Origin: Silene conica
Taxonomy: Eukaryota; Streptophyta; Magnoliopsida; Caryophyllales; Caryophyllaceae
Assembly: GCA_029255685.2 (NCBI GenBank)
Contig: CM055320.2
Coordinates: 45,419,910 to 45,483,909 of the forward strand
DNA length: 64,000 nucleotides
Direction: 5' to 3'
Part shown: positions 22,701-34,054 of the stretch, piece after piece
Layout: every line of letters begins with the position of its first letter
Numbering within the stretch: position 1 is the first letter of the stretch
Notes under the pieces: model-generated
Databases searched by the model: none
What the model was told of the DNA's origin: nothing
What the model saw: only the letters and a program-made list of their open reading frames with translations
Position numbers and translations under genes: made by a program

Positions 22701-23054
22701 ATGTGACAATCAATTCTATTCTATGTTTAAGATTTGCAAGTGTTAAAACTAATTAAGAACATAAATATAAAACCAATAGTGACTTGGGTTGAAAACCAAG
22801 TCACCTCATTATCCAAAATACAACCAATTGTTTAAAGGATTAACATTTCCTCGTCCAACAAGGAAATAAAATACGGATTTTAAATTGTTCTTTCAACACT
22901 TGAAATAAAATAAGCAGGAAAAACAAAGCTCCTTGATCATCCTGAGTGGAGCTACTCTTAGTTCCATTGATCCATTATGCTTGATTTTTCTTTCCCTTAT
23001 TTTTGTTTCCATGCCCTAATTCAAGTAAGAAGAGCATTCACATCACAACTTGTA
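19796..23054 (-). mobile_element. Non-coding 3' body of the gag-only copia element
   Basis: 3.2 kb with no supported frame. It starts at the LTR edge with a polypurine tract on the minus strand (from 'atctcccac'). Blocks recur in the relatives at 41068-42500 ('cgagtgtcctcccgtagttt' at ~21896 and ~41790) and at 63482-64000 ('cctcgagtggcc' at ~20007 and ~63665). The non-coding part is therefore conserved across families, not random filler. Confidence 0.75.
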
Positions 23055-23984
23055 TCATAATACGTTAGTTGAGATTAACACAAAATAGAGATAGTTATCA
23101 TACCAACTTGGAAGAATCTTCCCAGCTTTGAGATCGCTGAGATATCTGGAACAATTCCTCTTCTTATGTCCTTTATTATTACAATAAAAGCACCTGGCTC
23201 CTTGAGGAGCGCTCATGTTGGGATCTGATGTACTTGCCTCCGAAGACACATTCTTTAAACCTTTGGAAGGTTGCCTCCCCTTAGCCCTACCCTTCCTATT
23301 GAACTTTCCTTTGCCCTTAACATTTATGTAGAGCTCATCCTTAGGGGAACTAACATTTAGGTCCATATCCCTTTCTACTTGCACAATCATATTGTGCAGT
23401 TCATCGAGAGAGATGTCTTGGTTCCTTATGTTGAAATTCATCCGGAATTGTACATAAGTCTTCACCTTAGACAAGGAGTGGAGGATTCTGTCAATCACAA
23501 GTTCCTTAGGAATATCCACTTGATTCATCCTTAGGGTTTCTACATGCTCAATCATCTTGAGTACATGTGGGCTAACCTTTTGCCCCTCCTTAAGGTTGAA
23601 ATCAAAGAAAGCCGATACTGCCCCATAATGGAGAATTCTCGAAGCCTTTGAGAACATTGTCAGAAGCGTGCAATAGATCTCATAAGCTGTCCCAATCTTT
23701 AGGGCAATCTTTTGGAGCTCCGACTCCATCGAGAGGATTAAAACATTTTTCAATTCCCAAGACTCCTTGTGATAAGAATCATAAGATCGTCTTGCCGCGG
23801 CGGTGGCATTTTCAGCAGGTTCGGGAGGTGATGCTTCAATAAGGAATTCGGTCTTACCGTCACCTTGTGCTGCCAACAACAGTTGGGCATCCCATTCGGC
23901 AAAGTTTGCCCCATTCTCTTTTAGCTTACAACGATCCGTGAAGGATTGTAACCATGAAGTGTTTGTAGTAGTGGAAGTAGTCAT
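23055..23984 (-). CDS. gag: Ty1/copia gag (capsid/nucleocapsid), open frame
   Basis: 309 residues when started at the ATG at 23984; the frame is open to an ATG at 24023, but the relative at 43456 begins at the equivalent of the inner Met (MATNAPPLTNVSWLRSF versus MTTSTTTNTSWLQSF). The body fits the UBN2-type copia gag fold: 'WDAQLLLAAQGDG', 'SWELKNVLILSMESELQ', 'YEIYCTLLTMFS', then 'VIDRILHSLSKVKTYVQFRM'. A basic linker rich in K/R/G precedes a CCHC zinc knuckle CFYCNNKGHKKRNC near residue 275. It would form the virus-like particle and bind RNA. The frame looks whole. Confidence 0.88.
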   Translation of the reverse strand: MTTSTTTNTSWLQSFTDRCKLKENGANFAEWDAQLLLAAQGDGKTEFLIEASPPEPAENATAAARRSYDSYHKESWELKNVLILSMESELQKIALKIGTAYEIYCTLLTMFSKASRILHYGAVSAFFDFNLKEGQKVSPHVLKMIEHVETLRMNQVDIPKELVIDRILHSLSKVKTYVQFRMNFNIRNQDISLDELHNMIVQVERDMDLNVSSPKDELYINVKGKGKFNRKGRAKGRQPSKGLKNVSSEASTSDPNMSAPQGARCFYCNNKGHKKRNCSRYLSDLKAGKILPSWYDNYLYFVLISTNVL

Positions 23985-26483
23985 GATTGATATTGATATG
24001 AGGACTACAAAATTTTTAAACATATGAAGAAATTAAATGCTAATCGTTTTAATTTTCATTTTTAACTTGTAAACATATTTACTAAGTTGATGCATCTATA
24101 AAATGACCTCTATCCAATTTTATAAATGATTCCAAGACCCAAACCCATACTATCGAAATCGTGAACCACTGGAACTCCGACCCAACAATATGGTTTGGTG
24201 GGTTAAAATAAACCGGTTCTACCCTAGAACTCTTGGTTGATGACAAATCATTATTTATTCATCTTAGCCCGGAACACATTGACCACTGGTCCTCTACACT
24301 TCCGTTGAGTACAAACCAAATTTCAAATGCATCGGGATGCGATCCGCCCACTGGACTGAATCCATCCCATCGCCCCACTTATCCTACGTAATGGGGTTCG
24401 TACTGCCCACTGGACTAGCACCACCCCACGAAATAGAAGCTCATGGGTTCTACTATTTGGTAAGGCTAATCCTCAATTGTTTTGTTTAATATAGAGGTCT
24501 TGTCAATTTATTATCCATCTCCTTTAAGCGAATTAAATTGGTGAACTCGATAATTATAATTGACACGGTCGTTTTTAACGATCTAAACTAACATGCATGT
24601 TTATGGCGATTTGGCTATGCATGCAAACATATTAAAATGCAAAAGTAAAAGCAATAAAGCAATAAAATCCTAGTATGGCCTTCCTAGTAATAGGAAAACT
24701 AATTAACTATTACAAATTCGGAAACCAACTCCTTGGTCCCTTGAACTTCATTGGCACGCCATCCAAGAAAACACCGTCTTGTCGGAACTCCTTTCCGTAT
24801 GGCACCGTCTTTTGGATCTCCGGAATTACAATAAAATAATACAACTATTCTATTGTAAAACTGAAAATTTAAATTAAATTACAAACCCGTGATACGAGAT
24901 CACATAAATTACAACCGAATCAATATTCCCTTACATTACGGGTAATATTGATTAAAACTAAGGCCATACTAAGAAAAATTACATAATTCCAAATTATATA
25001 AATAACATTCAAAATATGACATTCATATTAAATAAATTGCAATAATAAAATATGTATGCACATGCTTAATTTTTAATGCCAAATCGCCTTATGGGAGCAA
25101 ATATCTCATATTTGTTTACGGTTTTTACGGATATGCGCGATTTTAACTATTAAAATCATCCAAAATTACATAAATCTCATTTATGTCCAAGTTAATCATC
25201 CTAACTTACTTTAGGAATCAATGTTTAGTCTCCACTAATATTTGATCATGATCTAACTTGATTTTGCATTATTGTTCATAAATTACTTGTATTTTCGGGA
25301 AAAAATAAACAAAATATGGCCAAATGAGTCAATAAAATTCGAAATTTAAAATTCAAAAATTTTAAACTTTCTGGAAATTTTCTAAAATTTCAGAAATTAT
25401 TAAAATGATCTTTTGCAATTATTTATGGCTTATTTCATAAATAAATCGTATAATAAGCCGTTTTTATGGTTAAAAATCCGATTTAAATCATAAAAACTTG
25501 AAATAAATTGCCATAAATTTTTAGTCATCCTAAAATACATATTAGAATCTGAAAGTGACCAAAAAATTACAGACCATACTCGAAATTTTATTTTCCGACT
25601 CATAAATTACGATTATTAGCTAATTAACTCATTAAAAATTAATAATCATAAAAACAGAAACCTTTTGATATCTAACTTTTAGATCTGATGTTCCTATCAT
25701 ATAAGACATCTATGGGTAAAATTTCATGCCATAATATTAAGATTAACTATTTTTAACACAATAAGTCATTATTTCTCCGATTTTAACCATTAAAATCATA
25801 AATCATGCATCACTTGAGAATAAATTCCTAAAACTTACATACATACTGTAAATATTGCATGTGACATTGTGTAAAGTTTTTATGGCAAAATTCCAACTAT
25901 AACTATTAAAGTCGAATTTAAGTCACTATTAATCCGATTTTTACTATAAAAATCATTAATCATGCAAAATAATTCCAATAATTTCGAAAATTCATACAGG
26001 AACTTTATATATTGCATGTGACTTCTCATAAAATTTTTAAGATTAAATTCGAAATATAACCATATATACCCATTTTTGCTCATATTATGACTATTTATCT
26101 CATAAAATTCATAATCCATGCATATTAACTCCATTTCTTATGAAAAATCATATACAATATATTAAATATGCATGTGAGAACATATCAAAAAATCTCGGCC
26201 AGAAACTATTTTTAGCTATTTTTCCCATTAATTGTTGTTTAAAACCGATTTAAACTACAAAATATACAAATAAATATAAAAATGAACAATAAAAATCCAT
26301 AAAATTATTTTTATGTCCTAAAACCATTTTAGAAACAGAAACTTTAACATGCAAAATTATTTTGTGATTTATCATAATAAACACAATTATTTCGAAATTT
26401 TCGAAATATGTATGTTAAACCGATTTTAACATAAAACATGAATCCGATCATGCATGCAACAACCGTAATGCTCTGATACCAAT
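23985..26483 (-). mobile_element. 5' leader of the gag-only copia element
   Basis: 2.5 kb of AT-rich, non-coding sequence between the 5' LTR and gag. The primer site GCTCTGATACCA (initiator Met, read on the minus strand as TGGTATCAGAGC) is at 26470-26481. The frames in it show no motifs. Parts resemble the leader of the relative at 43457-46447 ('cggaaaccaactccttggt' at ~24719 and a similar phrase at ~44137). Confidence 0.8.
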
Positions 26484-28633
26484 TGTTGGAAACTAAGTTC
26501 CACATTTTATACTCAAATCTAAAATGAGTTTTGTTTCTTTAAGTTTAGGTCATAAAACTTAAATTAGATCTTATGCATGCAAGATGATATCATAAGATGA
26601 GATAGTCCTTACATTGGTTTTAGAAGGTTTATACTCAATAATCACCTATTATATGAGTCTTCAAACCACCGAAATACCCTTAAACGATCTAAGAAAAATC
26701 GTCTCCAAAAGATGCGTATCAAGGACCCGATCTCAAACTAATACTAATTTTGTTACTAGAAAATTAGTATAAGTATACTAGAAATATTAATAATATTACC
26801 AAGGACCCGATCTCAAACTAATACTAATTTTGTTACTAGAAAATTAGTATAAGTATACTAGAAATATTAATAATATTACCCTTAATATTATTAGTAATGG
26901 AAATAATTATTTCCTTAGTGAAAACTATTTTACTTAAGGAATATAGAGAGAATGGAGTGGTAGTATGAGTATGTGTTTTGAGGAGAAATGACCAAGTATT
27001 AACACATAACCATCAAGTGAGTGTGTAGTGTAGTGTAGTATTTAAGGACAAAATGAGCTTGCTTGCTCTTTGTTTTGGCCGGCCATGCAAGCCTTCTAAG
27101 GCCAATGCATGCCTTTCTATTTCTTACACAAAGGCAAGAATATGCCTTACAAAGTCTTACACACTTACACACCCACTTACACACACAATCATCTTACACA
27201 CACTCAACCTACATACTACACAAATACACGGCTGAAATGGGTCTTTTATGGACCCATTTTATCTTTGTCAATTGTGTTAATTTGTAACATGTCACACATG
27301 TCCCATAACACATGACCCAATTTGTTAATTGTGCAATTTTAACTATTAAAATTCATAATTTACAAATTTATTACATTTAAATAATTACACTAATAATTCG
27401 AAATTATTTTTGTACAAAAATGTAATGTCATAATTTAATTACAACTCTTTGTAATTTTATGATCAACCGTGTTCATTCTCAATTTAATCGTTTCTTAAAC
27501 GAATAAATAAAAACCGAGTAATAAAACAATTTTATTACTTTGACTTTATATATTATTATAATCCCATTATAAAATATTCGTCATGTAAAATTATTTCCAA
27601 AATTTCCAGTTATTAATTAATTTGTATCCAATACAATATTAATTAATTATTTCATTGAGACGGAATTCCCTAAAGATATGACCTTAAGGGATCAACTGAT
27701 CACCACCATCATATGACGATAATGTCAAACTCTAGACAGCCAATCATTATCGATAAATGTTGATCAGTCGACTTTAAAAGAGTAACACTCCCAGTTGTGT
27801 TTCATTCAAATGAGTTTTAATTACGTCAACACACTATTGTCGAGGACACTTCCTCCAACAGTTATTTCAGTTTCCATGAGTAGCTAAAATTCATATGTTA
27901 GGATGTAGGGAGTAATATGCGTAGATGGTGTGAATTCCTAGACCGACTGTAGCAGGGCCCTGGTCGGCCGACCTCCTTCATAGGCCGGTCGACTAAGGTG
28001 TTGGTCGGCCGACTGGACTAGCTGGTCGGTCGACCAACGCGGGTATGTTTTCAGACCGTTTTACTTCGTCGACTATAATAACCTACAATGAGACTGAAAG
28101 GAGACTTGTAGGATGTTAGTAATGACCTACCCAAGATTGAGAGATACGGGAAGGGCATTGGATTACGCTTTAAGACGGCTAGGTTACTTGAGACTGAAAG
28201 GTATGTGACCTAGAAATTAGGAATCACCCTTATTGTTGACACCCAATAATTGTGAGACCTAGGAACTAATAGCGCAGGCCGAAGGGAGCTATTAGGTACC
28301 ATAGACCGAAAGGATATGTTACACCGCTTACACGACTGCAATACATGTTGACTTAGGATTTACACCATCATAGCTATTTACTACCCAAACATCCTAGCAT
28401 CCTTTTTACTATAGTTTTATTCTCATCTTTATTTATTTGTTTTATTTTATACTTGTTTCTAGACTTAGTGACAACCAATTCAAACCCCCTAAATTGTTAC
28501 CCTAAAACATTGACATCAAACAATAAACATTCCCCACCTCTCTGTGGTTCGACCCTGACTTTCATTATCTATAGTTAAAGTTTAGGAATTATAAATTTTA
28601 TCTTTGACGCCCACAACGACGGGCATCATCCGT

Positions 28634-29947
28634 CATGTAACGTACGTGACGGTTCATCACCTCTCTTATTTCTCCTTGTTCGGCCATCACCCTTCTCGAA
28701 CTCCTCGTCCGGCTCTTCGTCTGTGCCATAGCTTACGCATCTTAGCCCACCTCTTTGAACGATAGGTTCCTTCACAACTGACTTAACATGCGGTCCTTCC
28801 TTCCCCAAACCATTTCCTACAATAGGTGAAACAAGAGTTGTGTCCTCCAATGTGCTCCCAATCTGGGGTGGAGGTGTCATAACAGGAATGGGTACATGCT
28901 CTAAAGCATGAATATCGTTAATCACAACATACGTCTTTTCAGGAGAAATAGCATTGCAAGTAATAGGATACATGGCATCTTTCTTCCTATAGGACTGACC
29001 GAAAATGATTTAGTGTTTGCCTACTTTGAAGGTCAAGGTCTTACACTCTACATCTATTATTGCACCAGCAGTGTGCACAAAGGGTCTACCCAAAATGATG
29101 GAAATGTGGGCGTCCTCAGGTATGTCGAGTACAATGAAGTCCACAAGAAAGAAGAATCTATCGATTTGCATTGGCACATTTTCTAGGATTCCTATTGGCT
29201 CGACCGAAGTACGATCAGCCAATTGGACTGTCATATTAGTTACAACAAATCTGGTCAATCCTAACTTCTTAGCCAGACTTAAAGGCATGACACTTATACT
29301 AGCCCCTAAGTCACACAATGCCTTCTTGATTGAGAAGGATCCAATACTGCATGGGACTGAAAAACTGCCTGGATCCTCTAACTTTTGTGGAGCTACATGA
29401 GTTAGATACGAATATGACCCCTCAGTTAAAGCTACAGACTCGACCTTATCAAGTGACCGCTTCTTAGATAAGACTTATTTCATGAATTTCGTATATGCGG
29501 GCATTTGCTGGACTAGCTCAAGGAAGGGTACTTGAACATTAAGACTACGAATGACAGACTTAAATTTGTCGAAAGATACCGGATCTTTGGTTGGTACGAG
29601 CCTTTCCGGATAGGGCGGTGGAATGGAACCGTCCGTTACTGGAGCTTTTCTCAGAAAACTGGGAGCGTTGTTGCTTTGAAACAGAAACTCCCTCAAGTTA
29701 TCGGGCATGGGAGGACGGAAGGATTCGGCGTCATCAACGCTTGTGGTCGGTCGACTGGTATCCTCGCTCGGTCGACTGCTGGTGCTAATATCCGTATGCT
29801 TCTTCTTCTCTTTTCCTTTTCGCACAGCTTTTAGACCATCTAGAGTGCCCCCACTTCTTAAAGTAATGATGTTGAGGTTCTCTTTTTTCTGGTCCGGTTG
29901 TGATGGGAGTTGTCCCGGAGCCCTAGTTGCACTCTTGCTCGCTAATT
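28634..29947 (-). pseudogene. Athila-1 protease region (fossil)
   Basis: Minus-strand frames match the Athila gag-protease section of Athila-3. 29010-29318 holds a retroviral-type aspartic protease with the active-site segment CDLGASISVMP and the flap-side segment IILGRPFVHTAGA. 29475-29825 holds the linker that precedes it (Ser/Arg/Pro-rich, then PYPERL and MPAYTKFMK). Palindromes of the GGTCGACC type lie in the linker at 29747-29782. Broken. It is flanked by Athila-2 on the left and the Sirevirus on the right. Confidence 0.75.
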
Positions 29948-31074
29948 GAGAACCACTTCAAAAATATTGTGTCTCTCTTTATTACTTGCTCTACTCAACG
30001 ATCATCATACAAACTTACACACATCGAAGAAGATTTAAAAAAGAAGGCATACTCAATTCAACCCCCCCTTCTTGAGTATATCATATCAATAGACTCTTCA
30101 ATAGAGTTACACTCTGATCACACTTTGAGACCTACGTCCACTATTCTCGATTAATAAAATTAGTACCAACTCTGGATTACAATTTTATCAACCCTACTCG
30201 TGCGACTTTGATGTTAGTCACAACTCTATCTAGATACCGTTAAATATCTAGCTACGACAAATACCGTTAAATATTTGTCTTACAATGAGTACCGCTAAAT
30301 ACTCGTTCTATCTTACGTTAATAAGATAAAGTCTTCAATGTTTTCTTGATGTCACAATCTTGAATGAATAAGATCAATGCTTGAGCACTTGAATCTTGAA
30401 TCGGATATGACAATGATGAGCTCGAATATCGAAGTATATGAACGGCGGTTTCTCTCTTGATTTGCGTGTATATGTGTGTGTGTATTTCGTGTGGTTTAAT
30501 GTATCATGGTAGTCTATTTATATAAAATATGTATCTAGGTAATACAAACCCTAGATGATTTAGGAATATTACTAAAACTAGAATACTAGTCTTTTAGTAA
30601 TACTACCTTAAATCTAATCTTAATATATTTAGGAAAGATTTAATAATATACCTTAAGTATTATATAAGGAATTAATTTCCTAATTCATATTTAGGAAAGA
30701 TCTTTATATAATAAACAATTAGTATCCTTATTAAATCAACTTCCTAAACCATGTCAAAGATAATAAAATATATTACCATAATAAAATCTTAGTTTGTTTT
30801 AGGATATTAAATAAATACATAATATTTACTTAATTTAATCCTACACGAATTATGGTAAACGTGACATATCACACGTTTCCCAAAGTCGAAACAAACTACA
30901 TTTAGATTATATAAATTTGACAATAAAGATCATATAAAAAATCCTTAGTTTATTTTAGTAATAAATAATTATCTCATAAGACAATTATTTATTCCTTATT
31001 TAACTTAAAGATATTTTATATAATCCTATTAAGATTAACAATTCTATTTATTAAAATAGAATACCAATTAAACA

Positions 31075-31718
31075 CTGAATTCTACACGACACAGATTTGG
31101 AAACAAACGTTTCAACTTAACCACTCTTTTTGGCTTAAAGGATGATCTGACGTGTTTACATCGTGCACATGTGTCACACATCTTTTCTTGATCAAATTTG
31201 ATCTTTGGAAGACCTTCGACCAAGTCCCATCTTTTCAGCTTACTCAGAATAGTTGAGCTAATATGACCAAATCTCTTGTGCCATAGACATGGATCATCTA
31301 ACGTAACTTTCATGCATGATAGAGAATCAGTAGGTACAACATTTAAATCAATCATATAAACATTTTTCATCCTATGACCTTCAAGTATTACTTTACTGGT
31401 GCCTTCTAAGATTATACGACATATATCTGAATGAAAAACCACTTTATTTCCTTTGTCACATAATTGAGATATACTGATAAGATTGTGTTTGAGACCACTT
31501 ACAAGGTATACATCATTTATAGCATGAGAGGATGAAATACCTATCTTACCAATTCCAATGATTTTTCCCTTTTTGTTATCACCGAAGGTGACCTTACCTC
31601 CGTCAAAAGGTTTTAGGGTTTGGAATAGATTTACGTCGCCTGTCATATGTCTTGAGCATCCACTGTCGAGATACCATAGGTTATTTTCCTTGGCGACAAA
31701 CTGCACAAATAATTTCAA
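31075..31718 (-). pseudogene. Sirevirus protease / GAG-pre-integrase region (fossil)
   Basis: This contains the copia protease signature WYLDSGCSRHMTG, then FGDNKKGKI and VSGLKHNLISISQLCDKG. It continues to the GAG-pre-integrase/zinc part with LWHKRFGHIS and CDTCARCKH. It overlaps the end of gag by a few bases. It is part of a broken element. Confidence 0.82.
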
Positions 31719-34054
31719 AGACAGGATTTAGGTACCCAAGCATACTTGGGTCCTTTGTTGTTAGTAATCACAAATACATTTTCCTTTTTAACCCAGACTT
31801 GTCTTACATAGGTCTTTCTATATTGGTAGTAGTTGGGTTTTGATGTTTTTGTGTAGGTCTTAGTTTGGACTCTAGGTGACCAATTTTTGTGTGTTGCTTG
31901 TTGAGGAGTTTGTTTGGTTCTATTTTTCTTTTCTTCGTAATCAAATGTCATGTCATAGAACCATCTGTGGTCAATGTTTCTTTCCTCAGTTTTATTATCA
32001 TCACTATCAGAGACAGAAATAGTGTCGTTTGGAATTCCTAAGGATTTAACAAACTTGACTCCGGTTTTAAAATCTTGTGCGTGTTTTACACAGTTTTCTC
32101 GGAGGTGTCCAGTATGGCCACAATAAGTGCATATTAAATACTCAGGAAGGTCGGCATATTTTCTTCTTCTAAAGTCTCTATCTGTTGGACTTTGTTTACA
32201 CTTTGAGTGATCCCTTCTTCCATAACATTCGTGACCTAATCCCATCTTCATGTTGTTGTCGGATTGTTCAGTTAGGAAGTTTAGAACGTTAGTTATTCCT
32301 TCCCATTTGTCGTGAACCTTCCGAGCATGAAGAAGGAGGTCTTTTAGGGAGTCTATTTCTTTCTTACATTTACTATGGTCAGTGTTGTTAGACTCTTTTA
32401 GGTTTTGAATGTCTTTATGAAAGTCGGACACAATTTTGGCATGTTCCTTCTTGATTTTAGATAGATTGAATTCTAGATCCATAATTTTGCTTTCGAGAAT
32501 CTCAACTTCTTCCAGATGAGTCTCATCTTCGACCATAATCGAAGATTCTGACTTAAGGCGCTCATTAGCTTTTCTTAATTCTGAAGTTATAGCTTCATTA
32601 GCTATAACTTTAGATTGAAGCTCTTTAATGTTGAGTTTTAGTTTTGAGGTTATAGCTTCATTAGCTATAACTTTAGACTCAAGAACCTTTTTCTCAGACA
32701 TAACTGTCTCCAACTTAGCATTTGCTTCAATGCTTATTTTGGATTTCAGTTTCTTAGCTTTGGCCTTTAGAAGTTGATTTTCCTCAGCAATATCGAGGAT
32801 CTGTTCTTTTAAGTCATCTAACTCAAGACTTTGTTCATGACATTGGTCTAGGGTTTTCTCAAAATATTTAACCAACATAGCTTTAGATAAATTTTTAACT
32901 TGACTTTTGAGTTGAAGAAAATTTACCTCTTCATCGTCGTCGTCGTCGTCTGAGTCGGATTCTCCAAGGAGACACATATGGGATGCGTCGTCTTCGTTGT
33001 TGTCGTTTGAGATTAGATCTAAGCTGACGTTGCTTAGGCACAGGTTTGCTACCTCATCTTCTTCTGAATCCTCGTCATCCTCGGATTCTAATTCTCCCCA
33101 ACACGACGCAAGCATTACTTTGTTGAACTCTGTTTTGGTCTTTTCTCTTTTTGACTTATCTTCGATTTTGTCCCAACTTGGACAATCTTTGATCATGTGG
33201 TCTTGTTGTCCACACTTGAAACATCCTCTTTTGAAGAATGTTTGTTTTGTGTCAGTTTTCTTTTTGTCGACTGTTTTGTTGTTAGGGTTTTTGTATCTTC
33301 CCTTGAAGACAACCTTTTTAAAACGTCTTGCGAATAGAACTGTCTCGTCTTCTAGTTCTTCTTCGCATACTTCACTTGTGGAGGCTTGTAAGGCGACTCC
33401 TTTTCCTTTAGAATCAACATCGTCTTTATTTAGCATGATCTCGTGTGCCATTAGAGATCCAATCAATTCTTGGTAAGTAATCTTAGATAGATCACGTGCT
33501 TCCTCTATCGCCGTGACCTTAGGTTGCCATTTTTTAGTGAGACTCCTAAGAATCTTACGAATGATATCCTCAGAATCGATCTTTCTGCCAAGGTTCCGCA
33601 GTTCATTAATAATACAAGAAAATCGTGCAGACATGCTATCAATAGATTCATTCTTTTCCATATTGAAAAGTTCATATCTTTGAACGAGCAAGTCTATACG
33701 ATGTTTCCTGACTGCGGATGTTCCTTCATAAGCAAGTTCGAGACTATCCCATATTTCCTTAGCGGAACTACAAGATGAGAATCTATCAAATTCTGAGGTT
33801 ATCATACCGTTCTGTAGGAGGCTCATGGCCTTAGAGTTTTTCTCTGCAATTTTGTAGTCACTTTCCACATAATCGCTTTCCATCTTTTCATAGGTTGTTC
33901 CATTGGCGGCGGCGACCAAGATCTTCTTTGGTCCAGTTTGGATGATCTTCCAACATTCCCAATCACAACCCTTGATGTAATGAGTCATCATATTTTTCCA
34001 TAAACTATAGTTTTTGCCATCGAAGATAGGGCACTTAAGATGCTTGGAATCCAT
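31715..34054 (-). CDS. gag: Sirevirus gag, long coiled-coil form
   Basis: 779 residues from the ATG at 34054; the frame reaches back to a TTG at 34114. The N-terminal DUF4219/UBN2-type gag (FDGKNYSLWKNMM ... IWDSLELAYEGTSAVRKHRID) is followed by a first CCHC knuckle CFKCGQQDHMIKDC. Two very acidic patches follow (ESEDDEDSEEDE and ESDSDDDDDDEE), then a long coiled coil with a tandem repeat around ESKVIANEAITS. A second knuckle CTYCGHTGHLRENC comes next, then a basic Thr/Tyr/Lys tail. The size, coiled coil and double knuckle are typical of the Sirevirus (Maximus) lineage. The frame looks whole. Confidence 0.85.
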   Translation of the reverse strand: MDSKHLKCPIFDGKNYSLWKNMMTHYIKGCDWECWKIIQTGPKKILVAAANGTTYEKMESDYVESDYKIAEKNSKAMSLLQNGMITSEFDRFSSCSSAKEIWDSLELAYEGTSAVRKHRIDLLVQRYELFNMEKNESIDSMSARFSCIINELRNLGRKIDSEDIIRKILRSLTKKWQPKVTAIEEARDLSKITYQELIGSLMAHEIMLNKDDVDSKGKGVALQASTSEVCEEELEDETVLFARRFKKVVFKGRYKNPNNKTVDKKKTDTKQTFFKRGCFKCGQQDHMIKDCPSWDKIEDKSKREKTKTEFNKVMLASCWGELESEDDEDSEEDEVANLCLSNVSLDLISNDNNEDDASHMCLLGESDSDDDDDDEEVNFLQLKSQVKNLSKAMLVKYFEKTLDQCHEQSLELDDLKEQILDIAEENQLLKAKAKKLKSKISIEANAKLETVMSEKKVLESKVIANEAITSKLKLNIKELQSKVIANEAITSELRKANERLKSESSIMVEDETHLEEVEILESKIMDLEFNLSKIKKEHAKIVSDFHKDIQNLKESNNTDHSKCKKEIDSLKDLLLHARKVHDKWEGITNVLNFLTEQSDNNMKMGLGHECYGRRDHSKCKQSPTDRDFRRRKYADLPEYLICTYCGHTGHLRENCVKHAQDFKTGVKFVKSLGIPNDTISVSDSDDNKTEERNIDHRWFYDMTFDYEEKKNRTKQTPQQATHKNWSPRVQTKTYTKTSKPNYYQYRKTYVRQVWVKKENVFVITNNKGPKYAWVPKSCL

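Larger units (their letters stand above)
18419..27860 (-). mobile_element. Young gag-only Ty1/copia element with twin 1,377-bp LTRs
   Basis: Target duplication GTTAT lies at 18414-18418 and 27861-27865. The LTRs, 18419-19795 and 26484-27860, are 1,377 bp each and differ, by eye, at only two adjacent bases (near 19482 and 27547). That points to insertion on the order of 0.1 million years ago at usual plant rates. The initiator-Met primer site is at 26470-26481 (minus), then a long leader (23985-26469), gag (23055-23984) and ~3.2 kb of non-coding 3' body. No protease, integrase or RT frame was found. The element looks structurally whole as a gag-only family. A relative lies at 40707-47721. Confidence 0.92.
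12387..28628 (+). mobile_element. Athila-2, non-autonomous Athila-lineage element
   Basis: Target duplication TCCGT lies at 12382-12386 and 28629-28633. The 5' LTR is 12387-14135 (TGATGCGTG to GGGCATCA), the tRNA-Asp-type primer site 14141-14158, one ORF 14215-15225, the non-coding spacer 15226-17400, the polypurine tract 17404-17421 and the 3' LTR 17422-28628. The 3' LTR is split by the copia element at 18419-27860. Without that insert the LTRs are about 1.75 kb each and differ by small indels and scattered substitutions. The body is only 3.3 kb and shows no protease, RT or integrase. It looks like a family that transposes with help from full Athila elements. Confidence 0.9.
17422..28628 (+). 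mobile_element. Athila-2 3' LTR, split by a copia insertion
   Basis: It starts TGATAAGTGTC at 17422 and ends GGGCATCA at 28628. It is interrupted at 18419-27860; the uninterrupted site 'attgttatttcag' can be read in the 5' LTR near 13405. Confidence 0.88.

Noticed and set aside
26469-26483. GCTCTGATACCA as part of a tRNA gene (also at 34128, 46434, 59136)
   Set aside because: It is only the 12-base primer-site complement next to an LTR; no tRNA cloverleaf surrounds it.
32997-33476. 159-codon plus-strand frame rich in serine
   Set aside because: Antisense shadow of the acidic region of the Sirevirus gag.
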